Assembly: GCF_900187225.1 (NCBI RefSeq)
Contig: NZ_LT906436.1
Coordinates: 1,860,001 to 1,924,000, forward strand
DNA length: 64,000 nucleotides
Reading direction: 5' to 3'
Origin: Listeria monocytogenes
GTDB lineage: Bacteria > Bacillota > Bacilli > Lactobacillales > Listeriaceae
Shown here one piece after another: positions 43,118-52,551 of this stretch. Position 1 is the stretch's first letter, and each line of letters begins with the position of its first letter. The position numbers and the translations under genes were made by a program. The notes beneath the pieces were generated by a model. The model was given only the letters and a program-made list of their open reading frames with translations. It ran no database searches and was not told the origin of the DNA.

Positions 43118-43600
43118 CTAATTTCTTTCATACGTATAAAAAGTGTAATTGTACTTATTTTTTTCATCTTTTTCATGGAATTCTTTCGCCACTTCGGAAA
43201 AATTCTCCCAATCCACTTCAGGAAACGCAGTATCAGCCTCAAACTCTGCATCAATTTTTGTCACAATCAGCTGATCCGCCACATCCATAAATAAACGATA
43301 GATTTCTGCACCGCCAACTATATAGATTGGTTCCCCTGTCTCAGCAAGGGCTAAAACAGCTTCTTTTGAATGAAGTATCTCTGCATCATCTAACTTGAGA
43401 CCTTGATCTCGTGTCAATACGATTGTCTTTCTATTTGGTAAAGCTTTTCCTAACGATTCATAGGTTTTCCGCCCCATGACAAGTGTTTTCCCAGTCGTCG
43501 TTTTTTTGAAAAACTGCAAATCTCCTGGTAAGTGCCACGGCATTTTGTTATCTTTTCCAATATTTCCAGCGCGGTCTTGTGCCCAAACAAAAATAATCAT
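43118..43600 (-). CDS. dfrA: Dihydrofolate reductase
   Basis: 160 residues. Typical DHFR parts are MIIFVWAQDRAGNIGKDNKMPWHLPGDL by region (Met20 loop, with Asp27-equivalent in the L-P-x-D-L helix), MGRKTYESLGKALPNR and IYIVGGAEIY. It regenerates tetrahydrofolate from the dihydrofolate made by ThyA, encoded 15 nt upstream. It is the target of trimethoprim. Confidence 0.96.
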   Translation of the reverse strand: MIIFVWAQDRAGNIGKDNKMPWHLPGDLQFFKKTTTGKTLVMGRKTYESLGKALPNRKTIVLTRDQGLKLDDAEILHSKEAVLALAETGEPIYIVGGAEIYRLFMDVADQLIVTKIDAEFEADTAFPEVDWENFSEVAKEFHEKDEKNKYNYTFYTYERN

Positions 43601-43615
43601 CCAAGAAAACCTCCC

Positions 43616-44560
43616 TTATACTGAAATTGGTGCTTTAATCGATGGATCTGGATTATAGCCATCAAGTGAAATATCTGCTACTTCAAAATCAAAAATCGTT
43701 GCTGGTTTATCTGAAAGTACTAATTTTGGAAGCGCGTGCGGTGTTCTAGATAACTGTTCTTTCACTTGTTCAATATGATTGTTATAAAGATGCGCGTCTC
43801 CCATAGTATGGATAAACTCGCCAACATCCAGTCCTACTTCACGTGCAATCAGATGTGTGAGAAGTGCATAACTCGCAATATTAAATGGTACACCTAGGAA
43901 AATATCGGCACTACGTTGATACAGCTGACATGATAATTTTCCGTCCGCTACATAAAATTGGAATAGCGAATGACATGGCGGTAAAGCCATATTCGGAATA
44001 TCTTCTGGATTCCAAGCAGACACAATCAAACGACGTGAGTTCGGATTCGTTTTAATCATTTCAATCAAATCCGCTAACTGATCAATTGTTTCTCCTTGTG
44101 AAGTTTTCCATTCACGCCATTGTTTACCGTAAATATTACCTAGCTCACCGTATTTATTCGCGAACGCTTCGTCTTCTAAAATACGTGTTTTAAACTTCTC
44201 CATCTCCGCTTGATACACTTCTTTGAAAGCTGGATCACGTTCCGCTCTTAGTCCAAAGTCTGTCATATCTTCGCCCTTGTAATCATCGCTTTTCACAAAA
44301 CGCTCAAAAGCCCATTCATTCCAAATGTTATTATTATGCTGTAAAAGGTAGCGAATATTCGTATCTCCATGTAAAAACCATAGCAGTTCACTTACTACAA
44401 GTTTAAATGGTACCCGTTTTGTTGTCATAATTGGAAAGCCTTCCTGCAAATCAAAACGCATTTGATAACCAAATGTGCTGATTGTTCCAGTCCCAGTGCG
44501 ATCTCCTTTTTGTGTTCCATTCTCTAAAACGTACTTTTCTAAATCCAAATATTGTTTCAT
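43616..44560 (-). CDS. thyA: Thymidylate synthase
   Basis: 314 residues. The catalytic Cys lies in [12 protein letters not shown], and the folate and dUMP sites in [23 protein letters not shown] are intact. It converts dUMP to dTMP with methylene-THF, giving the DHF that DfrA reduces. ATG at 44558-44560 follows AAGGAG by 8 nt; the in-frame GTG nine bases upstream overlaps the ribosome-binding site. Confidence 0.97.
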   Translation of the reverse strand: MKQYLDLEKYVLENGTQKGDRTGTGTISTFGYQMRFDLQEGFPIMTTKRVPFKLVVSELLWFLHGDTNIRYLLQHNNNIWNEWAFERFVKSDDYKGEDMTDFGLRAERDPAFKEVYQAEMEKFKTRILEDEAFANKYGELGNIYGKQWREWKTSQGETIDQLADLIEMIKTNPNSRRLIVSAWNPEDIPNMALPPCHSLFQFYVADGKLSCQLYQRSADIFLGVPFNIASYALLTHLIAREVGLDVGEFIHTMGDAHLYNNHIEQVKEQLSRTPHALPKLVLSDKPATIFDFEVADISLDGYNPDPSIKAPISV

Positions 44561-44572
44561 CGTTCGCACTCC

Positions 44573-46465
44573 TTATTCCGCGTATTGTGATAAAAATTCC
44601 CAGCGTTCCATCATTTGTTCCAGCTCAGTTTCTTTTGCTGTAATGAATCCACTAATTTCTGCTGCTTTTGTAAAGTCGGCTCCGGTTTGTTCTAATGTTT
44701 CATTGAGCGATTCAATGTCTTTCTCTAACTTGCTAATCGCATCTTCAATTCCGTCCCACTCGAGTTGTTCTTGGTAGGTTAGTTTGACTTTTTCTTTTTT
44801 CTCAGGCGATGACTTTTCGACCGAAGTATTCGCCATTTTTTTCATTGATTTCGCTGGTTTTCCTTTAGCCTCCAGCTCTTTCAGATAATCGCTATATTCT
44901 CCGTAGAAAATTTCCACTTCACCAATCGCCCGGAAAACGAGCAATTTGTTCACGACTTTATCGAGGAAATATCTATCATGGCTGACCGTAATGACCGTGC
45001 CGTTGAATGATTCTAAATAATCTTCTAAAACGGTTAATGTTTGCGTATCTAAGTCGTTGGTCGGCTCATCTAGTAGTAATACATTAGGGCGTTCCATCAA
45101 AATGCGCAGTAAGAATAAGCGGCGTTTTTCTCCGCCCGATAAGCTCCCAATTTTCTTCCCGTGTGAATTAGGTGGAAATAAAAATCGTTCTAACATCGCG
45201 CTCACACTAATCACTTCGCCACCGGATGTCGTTACTTGCTCGCCTGCTTCTTGCAAATAAGCAATCATTCGCATATCCGGATCCATTTCTTCATTTTGTT
45301 GTGTATAGTAACCAATTTGTACGGTTTGTCCGGTGACTACTTCCCCAGCATCCGGCGCTAGTTTTCCAGCTAACATATTCAGTAAAGTGGATTTACCAGT
45401 TCCGTTGTTCCCTGTAATACCAAGGCGTTCACCGGGTTGGATAATCAAGCTGAAATCCTGTAATACTTGTTTTTCATCAAAGCGTTTTTCTAAGTTTTTC
45501 AGTTCGAAAACATCTTTTCCAAGACGACTAGTAACAAAGTCAATCGCCAGTTCTGAGTCATCGGTTTTTGTTTTCACTTTTTTCTCTAAATCGTGGAAAC
45601 GGTCTTGTCTGGCATTTTGTTTGGTGGCACGACCTTGAGGACCGCGGCGCATCCAAGCCAGTTCCTTACGATAAAGGTTTTTATTTTTCTCGGATTCGCG
45701 AACTTCATTTTCCATCCGAATAGCTTTAGATTCCATGAACTTCTCGTAGTTCCCAACGTATCGATAAGCCGAACCTCGGTCCAGTTCCACCATGTGATTT
45801 GTCACACGGTCAAGGAAATAACGATCATGGGTAACGAGCAAGACAGCTCCTTTAAAGCGATTTAAGTATTCTTCTAACCAACGAATCGACTGAAAATCCA
45901 AATGGTTGGTAGGCTCATCCAAAATAAGCAAATCAGGCGTTTCAATTAAAACTTGTGCCAAACCAATCCGTTTTCGCTGCCCACCAGAAAGCGCGCTTAT
46001 TTTCGCTGTTAAATCCGTAATGCCAAGTCTTTCCAAAATCGTTTTCGCTTCTGTGTTCATATCCCAAGCCGCACTAGCATCCATTTCCTGGCTAGCGGCG
46101 GTATAAGCATCGTGTAATTTGGTATTTTCCGCATCAAGTGACATCGCGAGTAACACTTCTTCGTACTTGCGCATTGCCCGAAGCGCCGCAGTATCCCCGT
46201 CAAAAACAGCCGCGAGAACTGTATCTTCTTCATTAAACGCAGGATCTTGCGCCAAATAACCAATCGTATAATCTTTTGCTTTTGTAACTGTACCTTTATC
46301 CCCAGATTCACTTCCAGAAATAATTTGCAATAACGTCGATTTTCCGGTACCATTTACACCGATTAAACCAATACGTTCGCCCTCTGTTATCGTTAGCGAG
46401 ATATTTTCAAACAGGCTTTTTTCACCATATGTTTTTGTTAAATTTTCCACTTTTAATTGTTTCAT
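44573..46465 (-). CDS. ABC-F ATPase, Uup/YfmR type
   Basis: 630 residues, no membrane helices. Two ABC domains have Walker A GVNGTGKSTLLQ and GNNGTGKSTLLN and signatures LSGGQRKR and LSGGEKRR, joined by a basic/charged linker (RRGPQGRATKQNARQ). A C-terminal coiled-coil (about 555-630) marks the Uup subgroup, to which B. subtilis YfmR belongs. YfmR helps ribosomes stalled in elongation, overlapping with EF-P. It is the first gene of a uup-thyA-dfrA operon. Confidence 0.9.
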   Translation of the reverse strand: MKQLKVENLTKTYGEKSLFENISLTITEGERIGLIGVNGTGKSTLLQIISGSESGDKGTVTKAKDYTIGYLAQDPAFNEEDTVLAAVFDGDTAALRAMRKYEEVLLAMSLDAENTKLHDAYTAASQEMDASAAWDMNTEAKTILERLGITDLTAKISALSGGQRKRIGLAQVLIETPDLLILDEPTNHLDFQSIRWLEEYLNRFKGAVLLVTHDRYFLDRVTNHMVELDRGSAYRYVGNYEKFMESKAIRMENEVRESEKNKNLYRKELAWMRRGPQGRATKQNARQDRFHDLEKKVKTKTDDSELAIDFVTSRLGKDVFELKNLEKRFDEKQVLQDFSLIIQPGERLGITGNNGTGKSTLLNMLAGKLAPDAGEVVTGQTVQIGYYTQQNEEMDPDMRMIAYLQEAGEQVTTSGGEVISVSAMLERFLFPPNSHGKKIGSLSGGEKRRLFLLRILMERPNVLLLDEPTNDLDTQTLTVLEDYLESFNGTVITVSHDRYFLDKVVNKLLVFRAIGEVEIFYGEYSDYLKELEAKGKPAKSMKKMANTSVEKSSPEKKEKVKLTYQEQLEWDGIEDAISKLEKDIESLNETLEQTGADFTKAAEISGFITAKETELEQMMERWEFLSQYAE

Positions 46466-46498
46466 TTATTCCCATCCATTTCCTGTTCGTCCTTATCT

Positions 46499-46527
46499 AT
46501 TCTAGCTGAAAACATAGAACATATCAA
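46499..46527 (-). promoter_or_regulatory. SigA promoter of the uup-thyA-dfrA operon
   Basis: On the minus strand TTGATA (46522-46527) is 17 nt from TAGAAT (46499-46504). Confidence 0.72.
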
Positions 46528-46540
46528 ATACCTTAGATGA

Positions 46541-46580
46541 AAAAAGTTCCAAAAGCGGCGAATCCACTTTTGGAACTTCT
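46541..46580 (-). terminator. Terminator of fhs
   Basis: AAGTTCCAAAAGTGG pairs with CCGCTTTTGGAACTT around a 5-nt loop, followed by T's on the minus strand. Confidence 0.9.
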
Positions 46581-46584
46581 AGTT

Positions 46585-48267
46585 TTAAAATAAACCTTGC
46601 GCGTTACCATTTTCATCGACATCCATATTTAATGCCGCTGGTTTTTTTGGTAAGCCCGGCATTGTCATCACGTCACCTGTTAAAGCAACAACAAAGCCAG
46701 CACCAAGTTTTGGAATAAATTCGCGAATATGAATCACGAAATCAGTTGGACGACCAAGCAACGTCGGATCATCCGATAACGAATATTGTGTTTTTGCCAT
46801 ACAAATCGGATAACGATCCCAACCATATTTTTTGAATTCAACGATTTGTTTTTGCGCCTTGCTAGAAAGTTCCACACCAATACCGCCGTATACTTTCGTC
46901 ACAATCGCCTCTAGTTTTTCTTCCATCGACCACGCATCATCATAAATACGTTTGTAGTCCGCTGCGCCGCTTTCCACTGCCGCAATTACTTTATCCGCGA
47001 GTTCCAGGCCGCCATCGCCACCTTTTTCCCAAACTTCTGTCAGGGAGAAAGGAATCCCGTGTTCTTCGCATAGCGCTTCTAATTTCGCTACTTCCGCGTC
47101 AGAATCAGTGATAAATTTATTAATTGCTACCACATAAGGAATACCAAATGTTTGAATTGATTCCGTATGTTTTTGTAAGTTAGTAAAGCCTTTAGCTAGC
47201 GCATCGACATTTTCCTCGCTTAGCTCTGTTTTTAAAGCGCCACCGTGCATTTTCAGTGCGCGAATCGTTGCTACAATAACAACGCAATCTGGAGCTTTTC
47301 CAAGGGCAGGAACTTTAATATCTAAAAATTTCTCTGCACCAAGGTCTGCGCCAAATCCAGCTTCTGTGACAACATATTCACCTAGTCGAAGCGCCGTGCT
47401 TGTCGCAGAAACACTATTACATCCATGAGCAATATTCGCAAAAGGTCCACCATGTACGATGGCAGGTGTATGCTCTAATGTTTGCACCAAATTAGGTTTT
47501 AAAGCATCTTTTAATAGTAATGTTAAAGCGCCTTCGTAACCCATTTCGCCAACCGTAATTGGTTCTTTTTTATAGTTATAACCGATGACAATTTCGCTTA
47601 AGCGTTTCTTTAAATCTTTTAAATCACTTGCTAAACAAATGATCGCCATGATTTCAGAAGCAACTGTAATATCAAAACCATCCTCACGTGGAACCCCTTG
47701 AATAGGACCACCTAGACCAACCACTACTTTTCGAAGCGCACGGTCGTTCAAATCAACCACACGTTTCCAAACGATTCTTCGGCCATCAATATCTAGGTCA
47801 TTCCCTTGTTGCATATGGTTATCAATAAATGCCGATAAAGCATTGTTCGCTGCTGTAATTGCATGAAAATCACCTGTAAAGTGTAAATTAATATCTTCCA
47901 TTGGAATAACTTGCGCATAGCCGCCACCAGTTGCCCCGCCTTTAATCCCCATAGTAGGTCCAAGTGATGGTTCGCGCAGTGCGATAACAGTCTTTTTATC
48001 TTTTTTAGAGAGTGCGTCGCCAAGACCAACTGTCACAGTCGATTTTCCTTCACCAGCAGGCGTTGGATTAATTGCTGTTACAAGGACAAGTTTTCCAGGT
48101 TCTTTGTCTTTTAGCGAGTGAATGGTATCATAGGATAACTTTGCTTTATACTTTCCGTAAAGTTCGAGTGCATCTGCGTCTAGTCCTAAATGTTCCGCAA
48201 TAGTCGTAACTGGTAGAATTTCTGCTTTTGATGCAATTTCAATATCTGATTTCACTTTATTTGACAT
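46585..48267 (-). CDS. fhs: Formate-tetrahydrofolate ligase
   Basis: 560 residues, full family length. The ATP-binding P-loop is [18 protein letters not shown] (about residue 68), and the family motifs [22 protein letters not shown] and [16 protein letters not shown] are intact. It makes 10-formyl-THF from formate, THF and ATP, for purine and fMet-tRNA synthesis. It is monocistronic with an unusually long upstream gap from mntR. ATG follows GGAGGGG. Confidence 0.97.
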   Translation of the reverse strand: MSNKVKSDIEIASKAEILPVTTIAEHLGLDADALELYGKYKAKLSYDTIHSLKDKEPGKLVLVTAINPTPAGEGKSTVTVGLGDALSKKDKKTVIALREPSLGPTMGIKGGATGGGYAQVIPMEDINLHFTGDFHAITAANNALSAFIDNHMQQGNDLDIDGRRIVWKRVVDLNDRALRKVVVGLGGPIQGVPREDGFDITVASEIMAIICLASDLKDLKKRLSEIVIGYNYKKEPITVGEMGYEGALTLLLKDALKPNLVQTLEHTPAIVHGGPFANIAHGCNSVSATSTALRLGEYVVTEAGFGADLGAEKFLDIKVPALGKAPDCVVIVATIRALKMHGGALKTELSEENVDALAKGFTNLQKHTESIQTFGIPYVVAINKFITDSDAEVAKLEALCEEHGIPFSLTEVWEKGGDGGLELADKVIAAVESGAADYKRIYDDAWSMEEKLEAIVTKVYGGIGVELSSKAQKQIVEFKKYGWDRYPICMAKTQYSLSDDPTLLGRPTDFVIHIREFIPKLGAGFVVALTGDVMTMPGLPKKPAALNMDVDENGNAQGLF

Positions 48268-48423
48268 GATATCCCCTCCGAATATGTATATTGTAACAAA
48301 GAATTAAGATGTTTTGGCTTATTAATGCATCAAAAAAGCGCGACACCAAGCGATGTAACACCATTTTGATTCTAAAGTAAAGCCTGATTGCGCAAAAATC
48401 AACATCTCAACCTTGGATTACCG
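48268..48423 (-). other. 156-nt gap between mntR and fhs, leader-like
   Basis: No ORF is supported. It contains GTCGCGC followed by six T's on the minus strand (around 48334-48345) and an earlier GCGC that could pair with it, so a weak terminator or attenuator is possible. TACAAT near 48290 may be the fhs -10, without a good -35. No THF riboswitch consensus is seen. Confidence 0.35.
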
Positions 48424-48852
48424 TTATTCCTTTGTTTCTGGTTTCGTCGTCTCCATTGCCTTGAGCGTCTTAAGCGCATCTGGATGATTTTCAAAAAATT
48501 GCACAACATCCCCAATTCGGTCAATCGAGTTCCAACTCAAGTGGTGTTCAATACCTTCCACATCATGATAAATATGGGACGGATCTACGCCAATAATACT
48601 TAAAAAACTCTCTAGTAATGCATGTCTTTCTAGGAGCCTTTTCCCCATTTGTGTTCCTTTAGGTGTCAAAATTAATCCACGGTATTTTTCATAGATTAAA
48701 TATTCGTCCTTATCCAGTTTCTGCACCATTTTTGTTACAGAGGAAGGATGGACAAATAGCTCATCAGCAATATCCGAAACCCTGGCATAACCTTTCGTCT
48801 CAATAAGGGAATAGATTTTTTCAATATAATCTTCCATACTAGGTGTTGGCAT
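48424..48852 (-). CDS. mntR: Manganese-dependent transcriptional regulator MntR
   Basis: 142 residues from the ATG at 48850-48852 (GGAGGG upstream). This matches the family start [14 protein letters not shown]; longer in-frame starts have no ribosome-binding site. It is a DtxR-type protein. The N-terminal winged helix has [22 protein letters not shown]. Mn ligands are visible as Asp8, Glu11, His77, Glu99, Glu102 and His103 positions (GIEHHLSW region). With Mn2+ it should repress the transporter operon at 19528-22025. Confidence 0.95.
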   Translation of the reverse strand: MPTPSMEDYIEKIYSLIETKGYARVSDIADELFVHPSSVTKMVQKLDKDEYLIYEKYRGLILTPKGTQMGKRLLERHALLESFLSIIGVDPSHIYHDVEGIEHHLSWNSIDRIGDVVQFFENHPDALKTLKAMETTKPETKE

Positions 48853-48894
48853 AGCTATACCCTCCAACTTAAATTCTTTCACATAGCCAATTGT

Positions 48895-48922
48895 ACTATA
48901 ATATCGCCCTTTCTAAAAGCAA
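48895..48922 (-). promoter_or_regulatory. SigA promoter of mntR
   Basis: On the minus strand TTGCTT (48917-48922) is 16 nt from TATAGT (48895-48900). Confidence 0.65.
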
Positions 48923-49055
48923 TTACCCTTTCAAAAACGAAATTTCTCCTAGAGCGTTCCTCCGAAAAAACACAGTAAATAGTACCAAATTAAGACATTT
49001 TAGTCAAAAGTATGCCCTTACAAGTCCAAAAATTTAAAAAATATCGAAAATCAGC

Positions 49056-49085
49056 TTGACGTTTATAGGTATTTTGATTTATAGT
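49056..49085 (+). promoter_or_regulatory. SigA promoter of the cold-shock gene
   Basis: TTGACG (49056-49061) is 18 nt from TATAGT (49080-49085). The implied 5' leader of about 125 nt is long, as is usual for csp genes. Confidence 0.7.
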
Positions 49086-49216
49086 GTTAGTATCATATGC
49101 GGCAACGCTATGAACTGAAAAGGTAGTATTTGCGAGAAATTTTTTTAAGTTAAAATGAAAGCGTTTTAACAAATGATTCTAGCAATTATTAGCCATACTT
49201 AGGAGGATTTATTTCA

Positions 49217-49417
49217 ATGCAAAATGGGAAAGTAAAATGGTTTAACAATGAAAAGGGTTACGGTTTTATCGAATCAGACGGCGGCGAAGATATTTTCGTT
49301 CACTTCACAGCGATCCAAGGTGACGGCTACAAATCTTTAGAAGAAGGCCAAGCGGTAACATTTGAAGTAGTTGAAGGTAATCGCGGCGCTCAAGCAGCTA
49401 ACGTAGAAAAAGCCTAA
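49217..49417 (+). CDS. Cold-shock protein (CspA family)
   Basis: 66 residues. RNP1 KGYGFIE and RNP2 DIFVHF are intact, in a complete cold-shock domain beginning [14 protein letters not shown]. It binds single-stranded RNA/DNA and acts as an RNA chaperone. AGGAGG lies 8 nt upstream. Long leader and strong terminator. From position it should be one of the L. monocytogenes csp genes (cspD by my recollection), but paralogues are too similar to name from sequence. Confidence 0.95.
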   Translation: MQNGKVKWFNNEKGYGFIESDGGEDIFVHFTAIQGDGYKSLEEGQAVTFEVVEGNRGAQAANVEKA

Positions 49418-49442
49418 ACCAGTTGCCAATTAGACACGGACT

Positions 49443-49473
49443 TAAAAACCGGCATAGCTTGCCGGTTTTTTTA
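49443..49473 (+). terminator. Terminator of the cold-shock gene
   Basis: AAAAACCGGCA pairs with TGCCGGTTTTT around a 5-nt loop, with seven T's. Confidence 0.92.
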
Positions 49474-49539
49474 TTGCAAAAAAAGAGCTTTCCTTCTATA
49501 ATAAAGCCACATCTACTCAAACAATAGGAGGCGCACAAT

Positions 49540-49941
49540 ATGGAAGTTTTCGTTGATGGTGCAAGCGCTGGAAACCCTGGACCAAGTGGGGCTGGAATCG
49601 TCCTAAAAGCAGATGGCATCTATGAACAATTTGCTATCCCACTCGCAGTTATGACAAATCATGAGGCTGAATTTATCGCAATTAAACTTGGGCTAGAAGA
49701 AGCCTTAAAAAAACAAGCTACATTAATTCGTTTATACTCTGATTCGAAAGTTGCGATTGAAGCAATCCATAAACGACATGCGAAAAATCCTTTATTCAAG
49801 CCTCATTTAGACGCAATTTTAGAAATGGCTGATTCGCTAGAGTTGTTTTTTGCTGAGTGGCGTAATGTAAGTCAAAATAAACAAGCCGACCAACTTGCAC
49901 GTCAGGCTATAAAAAAACAGAAGCAACCTGGAGTCAAATAA
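49540..49941 (+). CDS. RNase H-like protein (type I fold, RnhA-like)
   Basis: 133 residues. An RNase H fold with conserved acidic residues: Asp in VFVDGASAGNPGPSG, Glu in NHEAEF, Asp in LYSDSKVAIEAI, and a final Asp in NKQADQLARQA, so the DEDD set appears complete. It lacks the basic handle of E. coli RNase HI. B. subtilis YpeP/YpdQ are relatives with weak or no detected activity. It converges on the exonuclease gene. Confidence 0.85.
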   Translation: MEVFVDGASAGNPGPSGAGIVLKADGIYEQFAIPLAVMTNHEAEFIAIKLGLEEALKKQATLIRLYSDSKVAIEAIHKRHAKNPLFKPHLDAILEMADSLELFFAEWRNVSQNKQADQLARQAIKKQKQPGVK

Positions 49942-49958
49942 CCAGATTGCTTCTATTT
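49917..49958. terminator. Bidirectional terminator, RNase H-like / exonuclease
   Basis: AGAAGCAACCTGG pairs with CCAGATTGCTTCT (one mismatch), with A's and T's on the flanks. The two genes converge here. Confidence 0.82.
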
Positions 49959-50831
49959 TTATTCGATATCCCGAGTTAACGTTTTTAAACCGTATTTTTC
50001 AACTACAGCAAAAGCATCTTCGCGGAATCCGTCATATTTCAAGCTAGGCAAGTCTATCTCTAGCGGAACTTCTGTATGAATCCGAGCTAATTTTTGACTT
50101 AATTCTAGCATCGCTAAGTCTTCTTGAATTTTGGTTTGTTGGGCCGGCTTCAGTTTATCAAGGTTGTTTAGAACTCCCTCAATCGACTCATATTCTTGAA
50201 TAAGTTTAATTGCTGTTTTTTCACCGATTCCACGTACTCCCGGATAACCATCTGAAGTGTCGCCCATTAATGCTTTCACATCAATAAATTGTCTTGGGGA
50301 AATACCCATCTCTTCAAAAAATGTTGCTTCATCATATCGTTTATAATTGCCATAACCTTTTTGCATAATCCAAACATCATTCGTCGGTGCGATTAGTTGC
50401 AGTAAATCCTTGTCGCCACTTAACACAGTGGTGGCGATCGTATTACTCGCTTGAACGGTAATTGTTCCAATACAGTCATCTGCTTCAAAACCCGGCACAC
50501 CTAAATTGACAAAGCCAAATCCAGCAGCTACCTCTTTCGCTAAATCAAACTGCGGAATCATTTCTTCTGGCGGCGCTGTTCTACCAGCTTTATAACCATC
50601 ATATAATTCATTTCGAAATGTTTGCGACCCCATATCCCAGCAAATTAGTGTATGCGTTGGGTTACTCTGGCGAATCGCTGCAAACATGTGGCGCATAAAA
50701 CCTTGCACCCCATTCGTCGGTATCCCCTGTTGGTTAAACATAAATTGTTTGGAAACGGCTGTTGCATAAAATGCTCGGAAAAGTAGTGCCATTCCATCAA
50801 CAACGAGCAAATTTTCTCGATTTTCTGTCAT
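49959..50831 (-). CDS. 5'-3' exonuclease (Pol I-type N-terminal domain, YpcP/ExoA-like)
   Basis: 290 residues. PIN/FEN acidic motifs are LLVVDGMALLFRAF, CWDMGS, GFEADDCIGTI, LSGDKDLLQL and MGDTSDGYPGVRGIGEKTA (helix-hairpin-helix-3-turn). It resembles the 5' nuclease domain of DNA polymerase I as a free protein, like B. subtilis YpcP. It is expected to remove RNA primers or flaps. Single gene with its own start after GGAGG. Confidence 0.92.
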   Translation of the reverse strand: MTENRENLLVVDGMALLFRAFYATAVSKQFMFNQQGIPTNGVQGFMRHMFAAIRQSNPTHTLICWDMGSQTFRNELYDGYKAGRTAPPEEMIPQFDLAKEVAAGFGFVNLGVPGFEADDCIGTITVQASNTIATTVLSGDKDLLQLIAPTNDVWIMQKGYGNYKRYDEATFFEEMGISPRQFIDVKALMGDTSDGYPGVRGIGEKTAIKLIQEYESIEGVLNNLDKLKPAQQTKIQEDLAMLELSQKLARIHTEVPLEIDLPSLKYDGFREDAFAVVEKYGLKTLTRDIE

Positions 50832-50908
50832 ATATAATCCTCCATTTTCCTTCTACTGCCATCTATTGTAGCATAATTATAACTGGCTCGCAGAAAAAAA
50901 GGGGCTTT

Positions 50909-51178
50909 TTACCAGCTTGCTTTTGTCACGCCGGGTAATTGTCCTTGATGTGCTAGTTCACGAAAACGAATCCGTGACATACCAAATTTACGCATGTAGC
51001 CATGTGGACGTCCAGTTAGCTCACAGCGATTGTGTAGTCGGGACGGGGATGAATCACGTGGTAATTTGCGCAACTCGTCATAACGGCCTTCTGCTTTTAG
51101 TGTTCGGCGTAGCTCCGCATATTGTTCTACAAGTGCTTGTTGGCGTTCATGTTTAGCAACTTTTGATTTTTTAGCCAT
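50909..51178 (-). CDS. rpsN: 30S ribosomal protein S14, zinc-independent (C-) form
   Basis: 89 residues. The S14 signature [33 protein letters not shown] by region is intact. The protein has a single Cys (NRCELTG) and lacks the two CxxC pairs of the 61-residue zinc form, so it needs no Zn. In B. subtilis the equivalent YhzA is derepressed by Zur when zinc is scarce and replaces the zinc form. A Zur-like box precedes this gene. Confidence 0.95.
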   Translation of the reverse strand: MAKKSKVAKHERQQALVEQYAELRRTLKAEGRYDELRKLPRDSSPSRLHNRCELTGRPHGYMRKFGMSRIRFRELAHQGQLPGVTKASW

Positions 51179-51195
51179 AAGTTTCTCCTTTCTTT

Positions 51196-51216
51196 AAATA
51201 ATAATCATTCCGATTT
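51196..51216 (-). promoter_or_regulatory. Zur-like operator before rpsN
   Basis: The 21-nt site differs from the recalled B. subtilis Zur consensus (AAATCGTAAT-N-ATTACGATTT) at three positions. It is immediately downstream of the -10, where repression is expected. Confidence 0.72.
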
Positions 51217-51218
51217 AT

Positions 51219-51247
51219 ATCATACGCCGATTTTAAAATGAAAGCAA
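51219..51247 (-). promoter_or_regulatory. SigA promoter of rpsN
   Basis: On the minus strand TTGCTT (51242-51247) is 17 nt from TATGAT (51219-51224). Confidence 0.7.
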
Positions 51248-51256
51248 GTCTTCTGT

Positions 51257-51296
51257 TTAAAAAAACCGATATCCACTTCAAGGTGGATATCGGTTG
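51257..51296 (-). terminator. Terminator of the chitinase gene
   Basis: AACCGATATCCAC pairs perfectly with GTGGATATCGGTT around 6 nt, followed by T's on the minus strand. Confidence 0.92.
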
Positions 51297-51301
51297 ACAT
51301 A

Positions 51302-52360
51302 TTATTTTGTTCCAACGATTGGACCATATGCATTGGAGAAACTATTATTGTACGGCACTCCTGCTTTATTTTTACCTGCATCCCAGTTAACAGACCAAGT
51401 CATAATCCCTTTCACTGGCGTACCTTTTGCTTGTAAACGAGTGAAAACATTTTTGACGATTTGTGGATCTGTTACATAACCAGTTGCGGCTGCATCCACA
51501 TTGGCTGGTAAACCAAACACGAATTTATTAGCCGGGATTTTCAAGTAACCGCGAGTACCGTTAATAAAGGAGTCCGCCATATAATATAAGAAAGATTCTT
51601 TTAATGTATCATTATTTTGCGCAATCCATTGGTTTGTTTCATCAACCCAAACACCATCGCCACCTTGGTTGTATAGTTGTGGCGCAATATAGTCATAATA
51701 ATTAGCAAGTGAGGTTAGGTAGCTTTCGTAGGCACTACCTGGTTTTAAATAAGGAAATTCTGGTGCCATCGTTATTAAGAAATTTTTTCCTTCCGCTTTA
51801 TAATGATCTTTGACGATTTTTAGCGCAGCTGGGATAACCGTTTTATTATCTCCCGCGGTAATCGCACTTTGTTCTAAGTCGATGTCTAATCCATCAAAGC
51901 CATATGTTTCTACTTGGCGGATAATTTCATTCGCGAACGCCTCTTCATCCCCAGCTTTTAGTTCCACGTGTCCATCTGCTCCACCTAGTGCCAAAAGAAC
52001 GGCCCGACCTTCTTTATTTAATGCGCCGACTTGTGCTCTGAAATCGCTATCATTTATTCCCACAGGTTTAAATGTTGGAATACGATTTACTCCGTCTCCC
52101 TTCATAAAGGAAACATCTACCACGTTATAAGCTTTCGGTGTATCCTTCAGTGCTATATCTGCCGAAGTCCCTTGTTGATAGCCATCTTTTCCGGAAGATT
52201 TCCAACTATGCCAGTACCCAACTAGCACCTGTTTGTTAGAAATATCTGGCATCACAGAAGCGTCATCCGTCGCCGCTTGTGCTGTACTGCCAAATGCCCC
52301 CAGTCCCGCACCAACTAAAAGTAAAGACAAACCACCAACCATTACTTGTTTTCCATTCAT
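51302..52360 (-). CDS. chiA: Secreted GH18 chitinase
   Basis: 352 residues. A signal peptide (about 1-29, ending GSTAQA|A) is followed by a GH18 TIM barrel. The catalytic motif DxxDxDxE is DGLDIDLE at 156-163, with the acid Glu163. No chitin-binding or anchor domain is visible, so the protein should be free outside the cell. From memory L. monocytogenes has two chitinases, this one (lmo1883, ChiA) and ChiB, and both affect virulence. Likely SigB-controlled: a near-perfect SigB promoter precedes it. Confidence 0.94.
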   Translation of the reverse strand: MNGKQVMVGGLSLLLVGAGLGAFGSTAQAATDDASVMPDISNKQVLVGYWHSWKSSGKDGYQQGTSADIALKDTPKAYNVVDVSFMKGDGVNRIPTFKPVGINDSDFRAQVGALNKEGRAVLLALGGADGHVELKAGDEEAFANEIIRQVETYGFDGLDIDLEQSAITAGDNKTVIPAALKIVKDHYKAEGKNFLITMAPEFPYLKPGSAYESYLTSLANYYDYIAPQLYNQGGDGVWVDETNQWIAQNNDTLKESFLYYMADSFINGTRGYLKIPANKFVFGLPANVDAAATGYVTDPQIVKNVFTRLQAKGTPVKGIMTWSVNWDAGKNKAGVPYNNSFSNAYGPIVGTK

Positions 52361-52417
52361 CTACTTTTCCCCCTTACTTTATCTACCCCAAACTTACTTT
52401 TTTGGAGCTACTAGAAA

Positions 52418-52442
52418 ATACCCAACATAGTGAAAATAAAAC
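52418..52442 (-). promoter_or_regulatory. SigB promoter of the chitinase gene
   Basis: On the minus strand GTTT (52439-52442) is 15 nt from GGGTAT (52418-52423), an exact match to the SigB consensus. Confidence 0.78.
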
Positions 52443-52453
52443 TAGAAAAACAG

Positions 52454-52490
52454 CAAAAAAGCGAAATTGATATAGACCAATTTCGCTTTC
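52454..52490 (-). terminator. Terminator of the xpt-pbuX operon
   Basis: AAAGCGAAATTG pairs with CAATTTCGCTTT and is followed by six T's on the minus strand, about 60 nt after pbuX. Confidence 0.9.
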
Positions 52491-52551
52491 AAATAAATGA
52501 ACGTGTATAAGTATATGAGAAAAAATAGCCCAATTAAAACTGTTTTATTTT

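Larger units (their letters stand above)
48853..49216. other. 364-nt divergent intergenic region, mntR / csp
   Basis: It holds the mntR promoter (48895-48922, minus), the csp promoter (49056-49085, plus) and a leader of about 125 nt before csp. I find no supported ORF, repeat or RNA gene in the AT-rich stretch between. Confidence 0.7.

Noticed and set aside
48268-48423. THF riboswitch before fhs
   Set aside because: None of the conserved THF-riboswitch core segments could be recognised; only a possible GC stem with T's is present.
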